A DNA stretch of 64,000 bases from Deltaproteobacteria bacterium (GTDB lineage: Bacteria; Desulfobacterota; Dissulfuribacteria; Dissulfuribacterales; DYLC01), in assembly GCA_028695735.1 (NCBI GenBank), contig JAQVIJ010000001.1, forward strand, positions 423,081 to 487,080, written 5' to 3'. The number at the start of each line of letters is the position of its first letter. Positions within the stretch are counted from its first letter, which is position 1. The position numbers and the translations under genes are program-made. Under the pieces are notes generated by a model that was given only the letters and a program-made list of their open reading frames with translations, was not told the origin of the DNA and made no database searches. Of the stretch, positions 18,214-26,845 are shown piece after piece.

Positions 18214-18813
18214 ATGCAGGCCACAGCAGATAAATTTAAGATAACCCCCACTATCAAGAGAGAAATAGTGAAGATAATAGATGAGCGGATAAGGGAGGCT
18301 CATATAACAAGGGAAGACTTTTCTGAATTAAAAGCAATTGTAAGGGATCTTGCCGAAGCTCAAAAAAGGACTGAAGAAGAGGTTCGTAAGCTTGCAATAG
18401 GCCTAAACAGAACAAGAGAGGACTTAGGGGGTGTAACAAGGACATTGGGTTATGCCTTTGAAAACGAGGCATACAGAATGCTGCCCAGGCTATTAAAGGA
18501 GAAATATGACTTAGAGTTAAAAGAGAGAATTATCAGGGCAGAGATTGGAGGCAAGGAGATAAACTTTTTTGGCAAGGCAGAGAAGCAAGGCAAAGAGGTT
18601 TACATAGTAGGTGAAGCCAAGGTAAGGCTTGATGATACAAAGAGGAGGGAAGATGTATTGCAAGAGATACAAGAGAAGATAATGGCAGTGAAGGCAGAGT
18701 ATGGAGAGGTGGAGATAATGGCCATTTTAGTAACCCATTTTGCCACAAAGGGATTTTTGAAGATGGCAAACGAAAGGGGAATAATAGTAGTGCAGAGTTA
18801 TGAGTGGAATTAA
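18214..18813 (+). CDS. Coiled-coil plus PD-(D/E)XK nuclease-like protein (DUF3782 type), AT-rich
   Basis: A 199-residue protein. Residues 15-70 are charged and helical with heptad-like spacing (DLAEAQKRTEEEVRKLA); residues 80-199 resemble the nuclease-fold domain found in DUF3782-type proteins: FENEAYRMLPRLL, then an EINFFGKA strand and YIVGEAKVRLDD, where E-x-K fits the PD-(D/E)XK core. Base use is unlike the neighbours: rich in A, with AGA/AGG arginine codons and ATA isoleucine codons, against GC-rich surroundings. Flanks of about 170 and 230 bases are also AT-rich. Likely acquired by transfer. AAGGAGCAGGAC precedes the ATG. Its role is unknown. Confidence 0.75.
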   Translation: MQATADKFKITPTIKREIVKIIDERIREAHITREDFSELKAIVRDLAEAQKRTEEEVRKLAIGLNRTREDLGGVTRTLGYAFENEAYRMLPRLLKEKYDLELKERIIRAEIGGKEINFFGKAEKQGKEVYIVGEAKVRLDDTKRREDVLQEIQEKIMAVKAEYGEVEIMAILVTHFATKGFLKMANERGIIVVQSYEWN

Positions 18814-19040
18814 AGGAAAGATTATAGCCACCGTTGTGTTTGTTACCACACCTTGAGTCATTTCAGCAGCAGTGGGCATGGCATATCTTCAAAAAACCTT
18901 GTTCACACAACATCAAATGGCATAAAAACAATTCATAAGAACAATAACAAGATTGCCTTTTGCACTTTTCAATTTGTATTGCAATCCGCCATTTAAGATA
19001 TATTATTTAATTATTCTAAATCCATCTAAAGGAGGCAATT

Positions 19041-19412
19041 ATGAAAGAGGTTCTCAAAAAGCAGTCCTGGCTGCATCGATTCGCTGTCCCCTGTGTAGCT
19101 ATCCCCATGCTCCTGTCCATGGCCGGCTGCGGTCTGAATCAGGCCGACAGGGACCTGGTGCAACGTTCTCTTCAAAAGGCCGATGAGGCCAAGGCCTCGG
19201 CTGAAAAGGCTGAAAGCGCTGCGCAGAGGGCTGAAAATGCCGCTATGCGTATCGAACCCCTCATATCCTCCACCTCTGATGCTGCAAGAAGGGCTGAAAG
19301 CGCTGCCGTAAGGGCGGAGTCTGCGGCAAATCGTGCAGCGGATGCAGCGGAAAGGGCGGCTGCTGCGGCCACCAAGATGGAACGGATATTCGAAAAATCC
19401 CTCAAAAAATAA
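19041..19412 (+). CDS. Alanine-rich coiled-coil (Lpp-like) outer-membrane lipoprotein
   Basis: A 123-residue lipoprotein. The signal peptide ends in SMAGC (lipobox, Cys at 30); the mature part is a nearly continuous alanine-rich coiled coil built of AESAA/AENAA/AERAA repeats, and ends in EKSLKK. This is the plan of Braun's lipoprotein: lipid anchor, trimeric coiled coil, C-terminal lysine joined to peptidoglycan. It is longer than E. coli Lpp (mature 58 residues). The convergent neighbour is an L,D-transpeptidase, the enzyme class that makes the Lpp link. AAAGGAGGCAATT precedes the ATG. The tethering role is inference. Confidence 0.78.
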   Translation: MKEVLKKQSWLHRFAVPCVAIPMLLSMAGCGLNQADRDLVQRSLQKADEAKASAEKAESAAQRAENAAMRIEPLISSTSDAARRAESAAVRAESAANRAADAAERAAAAATKMERIFEKSLKK

Positions 19413-19468
19413 CTCTTAAGGAAGCCCTGAGGACAGCCACAAGGCCGGGCAGTCAGCTGTATCAAAAT

Positions 19469-20383
19469 CTATTTTTTGACGGGCGCTGTGCTGACAGGAA
19501 CAGGAATCCCCTTCTTTTCAGCCAGCGCCTTTTTTACGGCCTGCATGTCCAATGTCCCTCCGTTTTCAGCCACGGCTTCGCAGCCGCTTTTGATGCGCGA
19601 TACGGCCTCTTCAAGGGGATTCGCGATCCTGTTATCGAAATCCTCGAAGACCTGTAACCAGCACCGGCCGTCACTCCAGCCTGCCTTTATGGGTTCATAG
19701 GTGATACGCACCATGGAACCCACTGGCACCAGCCTGAAAAGGGTGGCGATGTCCTCAGGGTAGAGCCTGATACAGCCATGGCTCACTCTTCTGCCCACAC
19801 CCCACGGCTTATTGGTGCCATGAATGCCATAGGAAAGCCTGGAAAGCCTGAAGATATAGTCTCCCAAGGGATTGTCCGGGCCTGGTGGCACGAATGCAGG
19901 GAGCTCCGGGTCTTCGGTGCGAATAGACTCAGGCACATACCAGGTGGGGTGTATATCCGCACTTTTTATGGTATAGACCCCCAGTTCCGTCAGCAACCCC
20001 TCTCTGCCCACACCCACTGGCGCTGTGAACACATACTCGCTGGCCCCATCGAAATTGAAATAATAAAGCCGCATCTCGGCCAGATTCACCACAATGCCCA
20101 CTGAAAGCCTGTCCTGAGGCAGCAAAAACGCCCCTGGTACCAATGCCTTGCCGTCTTTTGGGGCAAGCCATGGGTCAACACCTGGATTGGCCGCTGTTAT
20201 CTGGTTGTAGCCCAGGTCGTAATCCCTCGCTATGTCCAGCAGGGTGTCATCTTTGTTCATGACCACCCAGCGGGTAGCGCCATAAAGGGCCTGATTTGAA
20301 ACGAGCTCAAAGGTACGCAGGGCCCACCCGTCAGCGCAATTAAGACAAAAAAACAACAAAAACAGCGTGATCTTTGCAGACAT
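19469..20383 (-). CDS. L,D-transpeptidase (YkuD/ErfK family) with LysM-like domain
   Basis: A 304-residue periplasmic enzyme. Signal peptide 1-19, a LysM-like peptidoglycan-binding segment near 40-70 (NKDDTLLDIARDYDLGYNQI), then the YkuD catalytic domain at about 95-225 with HGTN and SHGCIRLYPEDI; the Cys of SHGC is the nucleophile. The layout matches ErfK/YbiS/YcfS enzymes that attach Braun-type lipoprotein to meso-diaminopimelate. A lysine-rich tail follows. AAGGAAATTGAGAC precedes the ATG. It faces the Lpp-like gene tail to tail, 56 bases apart. Confidence 0.92.
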   Translation of the reverse strand: MSAKITLFLLFFCLNCADGWALRTFELVSNQALYGATRWVVMNKDDTLLDIARDYDLGYNQITAANPGVDPWLAPKDGKALVPGAFLLPQDRLSVGIVVNLAEMRLYYFNFDGASEYVFTAPVGVGREGLLTELGVYTIKSADIHPTWYVPESIRTEDPELPAFVPPGPDNPLGDYIFRLSRLSYGIHGTNKPWGVGRRVSHGCIRLYPEDIATLFRLVPVGSMVRITYEPIKAGWSDGRCWLQVFEDFDNRIANPLEEAVSRIKSGCEAVAENGGTLDMQAVKKALAEKKGIPVPVSTAPVKK

Positions 20384-20478
20384 GTCTCAATTTCCTTGCA
20401 AAATCAAACAATTTGGTCGATAAATATATAAAAGCATATTCAGAAGTACAAAATAACATACTTCACTGCGGATTGACC

Positions 20479-22065
20479 ATGACAAAAGACGAACTTTTTA
20501 AGGGAGTAGAGGTGCTAAATGGAACCGCTGTTTTGAAGGTCTCCACCAACGCCATGGAGGTGGTGCTTTCGCCGGCCAAGCCTGGCACGGTCCTGAAGGC
20601 CACCAAGGCGGAACTGCAACAGCTCCTGCAGGAAGCAGGCATTACTCATGGCATACTTGCCTATCCTGATATAGAAGGCACCTCATGGGTCATCGCCAGG
20701 GGAAAGACCCCTGAAAAGGGAGAAGATGCCCAAATCGTCTTTGACGTGGAGATTCCGGCAGACCCCAAGGACAAACGCATTATCTGCTGTGTAAAGGAAC
20801 AGCAGTTGGCCAGGAAGTTGCCTCCGGGCCCAGGTGTACCGGGTTTTAATGTCTTTGGTGAAGAACTCCCTGCGATTTCAGGCAAATGGGTGGTCTTCAA
20901 GGCCGGAGAGGGGACAGAGGTCGTGGCCGATGACATGACTCTGAGGGCCGCTCGCTCTGGCAAACTGGAACTGAAAAACGGCAAGATCTGCGTGATCGAA
21001 AACTATGTGTTCTCAGGGGACTTGACCAAAGACATCGGTGCAGAGGGGATACACTTCACCGGCAAGCGATTGGAGATAACGGGTTCCATCAAAATGGGGG
21101 TCTCATTACAGGTGGACGGAGACCTCATCGTAAAAAATGATGTGGAGGATGGGTGCAATATATCTGTTCAAGGGAATTTGGAGTTAGAAGGCGCCCTGTA
21201 TCCTGCCTGTTCCAGAGTGGAGGTGAAAGGCAATCTGACCTGCACCTCCATAGAAAGCCCTCGCAGCCTGGCGTGTGCATTGCTTGAAGACGAAAAGGCC
21301 AAGAAGGCAAAAAAGGAATACGACCATGAGATCGCCATAAACGGTGATCTATCGGTCAAACGCAATATCGAAGACGGAGTGAGATTGATGATTCAAGGTT
21401 CCGTGAGCGTGGGAGGCATCATCCGTTCCGAAAAGACCGAGATCAGAATAGGAGGTAACCTCACATGTAACAGCGTGGAGAAGGCGTATCTCTTCGTGGA
21501 AGGGGATCTCATCGTCACCAACTATCTTTTGGATGCCCGCTGCTCTGTAAGGGGGGATGTGCATGCTACGCAGGGCAAGGGCATGATAGCCGGCGGAATA
21601 CTGCGGGCAGGAAGGTCCATCGAGGTAAATATCCTTGGAAACGAGGCCAACGTGCCTACGGAAATATATGCAGGGAACGACCCTGTACTAATTCAAAAAT
21701 ATGAAAAGACCGTTCAACAGATAGAGGAGCTAAGCGCCCAGCTCCAAAAGATCACACAAGGGCTCAAGACCATAAAGGCATTGGAGGCCAAGGGGCCTTT
21801 AGATGAAAGAAAGGCCTTCATCAAACAGACACTTAAAAAGGCCATGCTGCCCGTGGTAGAGGAATTTCATGCCCAAAAGGCTGTCTTGGCCAGCCTTGAG
21901 ACAGAACTGGCAAACCTTTCCACTGCCACCATAATCGTGCGTAAAACAGCTTACATGAACACCGAAGTGCACATAGCAAATACATTTTATCCTGTCAAAA
22001 GCGATCTTTCGGAGCTGAGGTTTTATGTAAAAGACGGCATTCTGGAGGCAACACCCCTGCGATAA
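20479..22065 (+). CDS. FapA/DUF342-family protein
   Basis: A 528-residue cytoplasmic protein of the FapA (flagellar assembly protein A, DUF342) family. The N-terminal half includes GKTPEKGEDAQI and the LPPGPGVPGFNVFGEELP segment; the middle (200-430) is a right-handed beta-helix of repeated GDL/GNL turns (VQGNLELEG, VKGNLTC, INGDLSVK, VRGDVHAT); the C-terminus has a coiled coil (YEKTVQQIEELSAQLQ). I use the ATG at 20479; the track's TTG start lies inside the opposite gene. No flagellar genes are in the window, and DUF342 proteins also occur without flagella, possibly in envelope or polymer functions. Confidence 0.85.
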   Translation: MTKDELFKGVEVLNGTAVLKVSTNAMEVVLSPAKPGTVLKATKAELQQLLQEAGITHGILAYPDIEGTSWVIARGKTPEKGEDAQIVFDVEIPADPKDKRIICCVKEQQLARKLPPGPGVPGFNVFGEELPAISGKWVVFKAGEGTEVVADDMTLRAARSGKLELKNGKICVIENYVFSGDLTKDIGAEGIHFTGKRLEITGSIKMGVSLQVDGDLIVKNDVEDGCNISVQGNLELEGALYPACSRVEVKGNLTCTSIESPRSLACALLEDEKAKKAKKEYDHEIAINGDLSVKRNIEDGVRLMIQGSVSVGGIIRSEKTEIRIGGNLTCNSVEKAYLFVEGDLIVTNYLLDARCSVRGDVHATQGKGMIAGGILRAGRSIEVNILGNEANVPTEIYAGNDPVLIQKYEKTVQQIEELSAQLQKITQGLKTIKALEAKGPLDERKAFIKQTLKKAMLPVVEEFHAQKAVLASLETELANLSTATIIVRKTAYMNTEVHIANTFYPVKSDLSELRFYVKDGILEATPLR

Positions 22066-22113
22066 ACAATAAGGGCCGGCGGGTTCTTCCTGGCAAAAGA
22101 CCCGTAAAGGTTC

Positions 22114-22142
22114 TTGACTTCTCTTCAAGGGTTGTTTATATT
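22114..22142 (+). promoter_or_regulatory. Sigma-70-type promoter for tRNA-Ala
   Basis: TTGACT, a 17-base spacer, then TATATT, ending about 60 bases before the tRNA. The match to the consensus and the placement make it the likely tRNA promoter. Confidence 0.65.
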
Positions 22143-22204
22143 GGCTGCCAATTATTTTGCATAATGTGTTGCCTTGAGTTTTATCAGAGATTTCAATTTG
22201 TTGT

Positions 22205-22280
<76 letters not shown>

Positions 22281-22440
22281 ATTACTTACATTACTTACAC
22301 GGCGGCTTAAAAATTGACGAGTTATAAAAAAGGATGGCCGAGGAGGTTATTCTTTTTATCCCCTTGTTTATACATCTGATTTATGTCAGAGCCTTCTTCC
22401 CCTGTATGAACAAGGGTTTTTTGCGTTTTAAGGAGGTCTT

Positions 22441-22641
22441 GTGCCCAAAGAAACACCACATGCCCACACAAAAGAGGATTTCAAGGAGCTGGAGCTGGCC
22501 GTCAAGACCACCAAGGAAATAGTCATAAAATTCATAGAAGTTGACAAGATCTCGCCTGCTTCCTTTCCTGATGTCTTCAACACCATATTTGAAACCGTGT
22601 GCAGGGCCGTCAAATCGCCGACAGGCCGGTCACAGGCGTAG
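22441..22641 (+). CDS. Small protein of unknown function (66 aa)
   Basis: A GTG-start frame with a near-perfect ribosome site (AAGGAGGTCTT directly before it). The product is charged and helical: a lysine/glutamate-rich start, then the amphipathic stretch KEIVIKFIEVDKISPASF followed by PDVFNTIFETV. The pattern of the core seems familiar from short conserved proteins of Desulfobacterota, but I cannot name a family. The last ten codons overlap the 3' end of nadK on the other strand. The gap upstream, after tRNA-Ala, shows no other gene. Confidence 0.65.
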   Translation: MPKETPHAHTKEDFKELELAVKTTKEIVIKFIEVDKISPASFPDVFNTIFETVCRAVKSPTGRSQA

Positions 22642-23467
22642 GGGGCGCAATACCCTTGCCCCACCCCAATTTGCCCCTCAATATCTCAAAATAATCCCTC
22701 GAGGGCGAACGCACCAGCTTCAGCATCCTGTCTGCGCGTCGTATGAGGACCTGTCCGCCTTTTTGCAGCTCGTGGTGATTCTGCCCGTCTATGATGAGGG
22801 TTATCTCCTCATTCCACTTCCGCACATCCATGCGGATGGTCATATGGGCCGGCAGGATGACAGGCCTTATCCCAAGGGCGAATGGACAGATGGGTGTCAC
22901 CACAATGGCCTCCAGAGACGGATGCAGAATGGGGCCGCCGGCTGAAAGGCTGTAGGCGGTGGAACCGGTGGGCGTAGCAACGATCAGGCCGTCTCCCCTG
23001 TAGGACGCAAGAAACGCCTCATTCGCCCATACCGGAATCTCGATGATCTTGCCTATGCTGCCCTTGGTTACAACCGCCTCGTTCAGGGCCACGAAATGCA
23101 TGGCCTGGCCTTCAAAGGGCAGAAGGGTCACCTCCAGCACCATCCGCTCCTCCAGCTCGAAGGCACCGGAGCAGAGCATCTCCACCACAAGGTTCAGCTC
23201 ATCTGCGGCAAATTCGGTCAAAAAACCCAGGGCACCCAGATTGATCCCCAATATTGGAATATCGAAGTCATAGGCCGCTGCGGCTGCATGGAGAAGTGTG
23301 CCGTCTCCACCAAGAACCACAGCCATGTCCGTTGTATCGCTCAATTCGCCCCTTGTGGTTGCCACGCCTCGCGCCTGAAACAACTCCTCCAGACGCCGGG
23401 CGCAGGCAACAGCCTCCTGAGAGGCATGTTTGAGAATAACGGCTATTCTGCCTGTAGAGGAAGACAT
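22610..23467 (-). CDS. nadK: NAD kinase
   Basis: Phosphorylates NAD to NADP. The 285-residue protein has the GGDGT motif (VVLGGDGTLLHAA), ILGINLGALGFLTE, ALNEAVVTKGS and GSTAYSLSAGGPI, all conserved in the diacylglycerol-kinase-like fold of NAD kinases. It begins seven bases after the ddl stop on the same strand, so the two form an operon. The C-terminal tail (GKGIAPPTPVTGL) is variable. Confidence 0.95.
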   Translation of the reverse strand: MSSSTGRIAVILKHASQEAVACARRLEELFQARGVATTRGELSDTTDMAVVLGGDGTLLHAAAAAYDFDIPILGINLGALGFLTEFAADELNLVVEMLCSGAFELEERMVLEVTLLPFEGQAMHFVALNEAVVTKGSIGKIIEIPVWANEAFLASYRGDGLIVATPTGSTAYSLSAGGPILHPSLEAIVVTPICPFALGIRPVILPAHMTIRMDVRKWNEEITLIIDGQNHHELQKGGQVLIRRADRMLKLVRSPSRDYFEILRGKLGWGKGIAPPTPVTGLSAI

Positions 23468-23474
23468 GGCTGTA

Positions 23475-24428
23475 TCAGCGGGGCCTGCGAACGGTCAAGG
23501 CCATCTCGATGAGTCTATCCAGAAGCCCTGAAAAGGAAATACCCATTGCCTGGGCCGCCTGGGGCAAAAGACTGGTGGGGGTCATGCCGGGGATGGTATT
23601 GGTCTCCAGCACAAAAAGCTCCCCTGCCTCGGTTAAAATCATGTCCGTGCGGCTGTAACCCCTGAGCCCCAATGCCCTGTGAGCCCTGACAGCCAGTTCC
23701 TGGGCCTTGTGTGCGATATCTTCGTGAACAGGCGCGGGGCACAACTCCTGAGTAGCCCCTTTTCGATACTTGGCTTCGTAATCAAAAAAGGCATAGGATG
23801 GATTGGGCCGAATCTCCACGATGGGGAGGGCCGTGAGTTCCTTGAGGCCCAGGACTCCGGCGGTCAACTCCCTGCCGGCAATAAACCGTTCGACAACCAC
23901 CTGTTCGTCCCACTTGAAGGCCTCCTCAAGGGCGGGAATCAGGCCACTCGTGTCCTCGACCTTACCCATGCCGATACTGGAGCCCTGATTGGCAGGTTTT
24001 ATCATCACAGGCGTGCCCAACCGCCTTTGCACATCCTCCACTGAAAGGCCGTCCATTCCATCGTACACCAGCCAATCCGGAGTGGGGATGCCGGCATTTC
24101 TATACATGACCTTGCTGTAGTGTTTGTTCATGGCAAGGGCGCTTCCCAGCACTCCGCTGCCCTGATATGGAATGCCGAGCAGGTCCAACAGGCCCTGGAC
24201 AGCACCGTCCTCGCCAAACCTGCCATGCAGCAATATAAAGGCTGCATCCAGGTCATTAGCCCGTTCCACCAGTCTCGGCAGGTCGGTGGCCGTATCGAAG
24301 ACCTCCACCTCATACCGCTCCTTGTTCAATGCCTCGATCACCCCTTTTGCGCCGGAAAGCGAGACCTCCCGTTCCGAGGAGATACCCCCACACAGCAGTG
24401 CCAATCTGATTTTTTTATGCTGATTCAT
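23475..24428 (-). CDS. ddl: D-alanine-D-alanine ligase
   Basis: ATP-grasp enzyme joining two D-alanines for the peptidoglycan stem peptide. The 317-residue protein has LLCGGISSEREVSLSGA, LHGRFGEDGAVQGLL, MIKPANQGSSIGMGKV, the R-GYSRTDMI segment and LETNTIPGMTPTSLLPQAA. The ligase loop has Tyr-x-Ala-Lys-Tyr (YEAKYRKGA), as in the D-Ala-D-Ala rather than the D-lactate type. GAGAGGCT precedes the ATG. It is probably the first gene of a ddl-nadK operon. Confidence 0.95.
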   Translation of the reverse strand: MNQHKKIRLALLCGGISSEREVSLSGAKGVIEALNKERYEVEVFDTATDLPRLVERANDLDAAFILLHGRFGEDGAVQGLLDLLGIPYQGSGVLGSALAMNKHYSKVMYRNAGIPTPDWLVYDGMDGLSVEDVQRRLGTPVMIKPANQGSSIGMGKVEDTSGLIPALEEAFKWDEQVVVERFIAGRELTAGVLGLKELTALPIVEIRPNPSYAFFDYEAKYRKGATQELCPAPVHEDIAHKAQELAVRAHRALGLRGYSRTDMILTEAGELFVLETNTIPGMTPTSLLPQAAQAMGISFSGLLDRLIEMALTVRRPR

Positions 24429-24627
24429 AGCCTCTCTGACAGATGTGCCTTGTAACAGGCAACAGATTTTAAAATATTACATGTAATCTTGAGACAATAA
24501 CCTGTCAAGACAGCCAACTGCCCCAAATTCCAGGACGGAATCTGTCATAAGAGTAATAACTCCTTGTTTAACATCGACAACAAACAGGCAACTTGTTCCT
24601 TTACAAATTCACTTTTTAAAATTAAAA

Positions 24628-24759
24628 TTGTCAATTACTGTCTCCCTCGATGTCGCGGCCCGTGCAGAGATGGCTGAAACCAGGCCTGAAGATCTTTTTA
24701 GACTGTATCCGCCGCCGTTAGTCCTGAATGAAATCCAATACGCCCCTGCCTTTTTCCGT
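24628..24759 (+). pseudogene. Decayed fragment of a DUF4143/AAA_14-type ATPase
   Basis: In the 366-base gap before cbiET, one frame reads VSLDVAARAEMAETRPEDLF followed by RLYPPPLVLNEIQYAPAFF. This matches the region around Walker B of the AAA_14/DUF4143 ATPases, which usually read ...LDEIQYAPEL. No Walker A is present before it (the upstream sequence is AT-rich and stopped) and the frame loses similarity right after YAPAFF. I read it as a relic of about 44 codons, with Asp changed to Asn in Walker B. The rest of the gap shows no gene and no cobalamin riboswitch. Confidence 0.5.
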
Positions 24760-24794
24760 TGTGATATTTTCAGGGTTCCCAGAAAGGAGATGGA

Positions 24795-26006
24795 ATGCAT
24801 AAAATCCATGTAGTAAGCCTGGGCATATATGAAGACGACATCGGTCCAAGGGCAAGGGAACTGATTCGTTCCGCCCGATTCATTGCCGGCGGCGCCAGAC
24901 ATCTCGATCGCCTCGCCCCTGTTACGGCATGCCGAATTCCTCTTGCCAGGGACATGGACCAGGCCATTGAACGCATTCGAGACTGTCTGAAGACAGATGA
25001 TGTGGTGGTATTGGCCTCAGGAGACGCCCTGTTCTTTGGTATCGGCCAGAAATTACTCGAAAACTTCGATGCAAACCACCTCATTTTTCATTCAAACATC
25101 ACCACGGTTCAGGCAGCCTTTGCAAGACTCGGAATGCCATGGAATGACGTCATGACTGTAAGTCTGCACGGCAGGGCATTCAGTGGCCTCAGATACGCCT
25201 TGTTGCGTTCTGAAAACAGGCCCATAGCGGTCTTCACGGACTCCGTCAACTCCCCTGCAAAACTCGCCCTGTGGCTTGAAGAAAACGGCCTTGAAGACAC
25301 GACCGTTTTCATTCTGGAAGAACTGGGCGGCCCGAACGAACGAATCCGCCGTATGTCCGTGAGGGAGATGCAGGGGCAGGAATTTTCGCCCCTAAACCTC
25401 GTAATAATCGATGCAAGACCATCGAAACCCATGCTCTTCCCCGGTATGCCTGAAGAGGCATACGCCCACAACTCCGGCCTCATAACCAAGAGAGAGGTGC
25501 GCACCATAGCTGTCTCCAGACTCATGCCGTTACATGACCAGATATTTTGGGATATCGGCGCTGGAAGCGGCTCCATAGGGCTGGAAGCCAGCCTCTTTCT
25601 GCCCAAAGGCATGGTTTTCTGTGTGGAAAAGGACGCACAACGCTGCCTGATGATTGAAGAAAACCGTAAAAAATATGGCCGGCTCAATGTAAAAACCATA
25701 CAAGGCAACGCCCCCGAGTGCCTGGCGGACCTGCCCGATCCGCACCGTATATTCATAGGGGGAGGCGGAGAGCGCCTGCAGGACATCCTCGATATCTGCT
25801 GGCAACGCCTGGAAATCCATGGTAAATTGGTTGTATCCGTCATACTCCTGCAAAACATTTGCATCGCCCAGGAATTCTTTCAGGACAAAAACCCGGAGGC
25901 CATTCACATACAGATATCCCGTTCCAGGGCGTTGGCCTCCTCCGCCTATGCCAAGGCCGAAAACCCTGTATGGCTCTTTGTGGCGGAAAAGGCAGGGCAC
26001 TCATGA
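24795..26006 (+). CDS. cbiET: Cobalt-precorrin-7 C5-methyltransferase / C15-methyltransferase (decarboxylating) fusion
   Basis: A 403-residue bifunctional enzyme of corrin-ring synthesis. Residues 1-210 are the CbiE tetrapyrrole methylase (VVSLGIYEDDIGPRARELI, VVLASGDALFFGIG); residues 220-403 are the CbiT Rossmann methylase (KREVRTIAVSRLMP, FWDIGAGSGSIGLEASLF, GNAPECLADLPDPHRIFIGG). The fused order equals CobL of the aerobic route, but the neighbouring cbiG places it in the cobalt-early pathway. GAAAGGAGATGGA precedes the ATG. First gene of cbiET-F-G-H. Confidence 0.95.
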   Translation: MHKIHVVSLGIYEDDIGPRARELIRSARFIAGGARHLDRLAPVTACRIPLARDMDQAIERIRDCLKTDDVVVLASGDALFFGIGQKLLENFDANHLIFHSNITTVQAAFARLGMPWNDVMTVSLHGRAFSGLRYALLRSENRPIAVFTDSVNSPAKLALWLEENGLEDTTVFILEELGGPNERIRRMSVREMQGQEFSPLNLVIIDARPSKPMLFPGMPEEAYAHNSGLITKREVRTIAVSRLMPLHDQIFWDIGAGSGSIGLEASLFLPKGMVFCVEKDAQRCLMIEENRKKYGRLNVKTIQGNAPECLADLPDPHRIFIGGGGERLQDILDICWQRLEIHGKLVVSVILLQNICIAQEFFQDKNPEAIHIQISRSRALASSAYAKAENPVWLFVAEKAGHS

Positions 26007-26086
26007 CTCAGGCATCGGGTATTTCAGGACAACAACACAATCTTGAGAGGCATGCGGCAGCGTGCCCAACAGGGGAGAGGACAGAC

Positions 26087-26845
26087 ATGAAACAATCCCC
26101 CATTTTATTTGTGGGAGCAGGGCCGGGAGACCCGGAACTCATCACTGTAAAGGGCCAACTGGCGTTACAACGGGCTGATGCCGTTTTCTATGCCGGCTCC
26201 CTGGTATCACAGGCAGTGCTTCAGTGGGTGAGACCCGGCACTGAATGCATAGACACCGCTCCCATGGCATTGGACGCCATCACCAGCGGCATGATACAGC
26301 GATATGAGGCCGGTAAACGCGTGGTGCGGCTGCACTCAGGAGACCCCGGCATCTACGGTGCCATTAACGAACAGATCGCCTTGCTCAAGAAAAAAAACGC
26401 GGCATATGAAATCATTCCAGGGGTCACCTCAGCCCTGGCCGCTGCAGCTGCCATGGGCTGCGAATTGACCGTGCCTGACGCCACACAGACAGTGATCCTC
26501 ACGCGACTCAGCGGCAGGACACCTGTTCCAGAGACAGAGACCCTGGAGCGATTGGCCAGACATAAAAGCTCTATGGCCATCTATTTGAGTGTGCACAGGA
26601 TTCACGAGATATGCTCCACCCTTGCCAGCATATACGGCGAGGAGGCGGAGGCCGTAGTGGCGCACAGAATAAGCCTGCCCGATGAACAGATATTGCGAGG
26701 CACATTGAAGACCCTGCCGGATCTGGTGGAAAAGGCTGATATAAAACGTCAGGCCCTGATCCTGATCGGGCCATTTCTCAATGCGGACTCCAATGCCCGC
26801 TCCAGGCTCTATGACAGCTCTTTCAGCCACGGATTCCGCCCATAA
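26087..26845 (+). CDS. cbiF: Cobalt-precorrin-4 C11-methyltransferase
   Basis: SAM-dependent methylase acting at C11 of the corrin precursor. 252 residues from the ATG at 26087, which follows GGGGAGAGGACAG; the track start runs into cbiET. Motifs: ILFVGAGPGDPELITVKG at the N-terminus, the VRLHSGDPGIYG loop that binds SAM, EIIPGVTSALAAAA and QTVILTRLSGRTPVPE, the last being typical of CbiF/CobM. cbiG overlaps its 3' end by 35 bases. Confidence 0.95.
   Translation: MKQSPILFVGAGPGDPELITVKGQLALQRADAVFYAGSLVSQAVLQWVRPGTECIDTAPMALDAITSGMIQRYEAGKRVVRLHSGDPGIYGAINEQIALLKKKNAAYEIIPGVTSALAAAAAMGCELTVPDATQTVILTRLSGRTPVPETETLERLARHKSSMAIYLSVHRIHEICSTLASIYGEEAEAVVAHRISLPDEQILRGTLKTLPDLVEKADIKRQALILIGPFLNADSNARSRLYDSSFSHGFRP

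Noticed and set aside
19041-19412. Alanine-rich repeats considered as a low-complexity artefact or antifreeze-like protein
   Set aside because: A proper ribosome site, signal peptide, lipobox and heptad pattern support a lipoprotein.
20374-20478. Longer fapA start at TTG 20374
   Set aside because: It overlaps the start region of the opposite L,D-transpeptidase gene and lacks family similarity; ATG 20479 fits.
22066-22113. Hairpin after fapA as a terminator
   Set aside because: The stem (CGGGT/ACCCG) is short with a mismatch and has no T-run.
24609-24902. 97-aa minus-strand ORF before cbiET
   Set aside because: It overlaps the cbiET start and the ATPase relic in antisense; no ribosome site or family.
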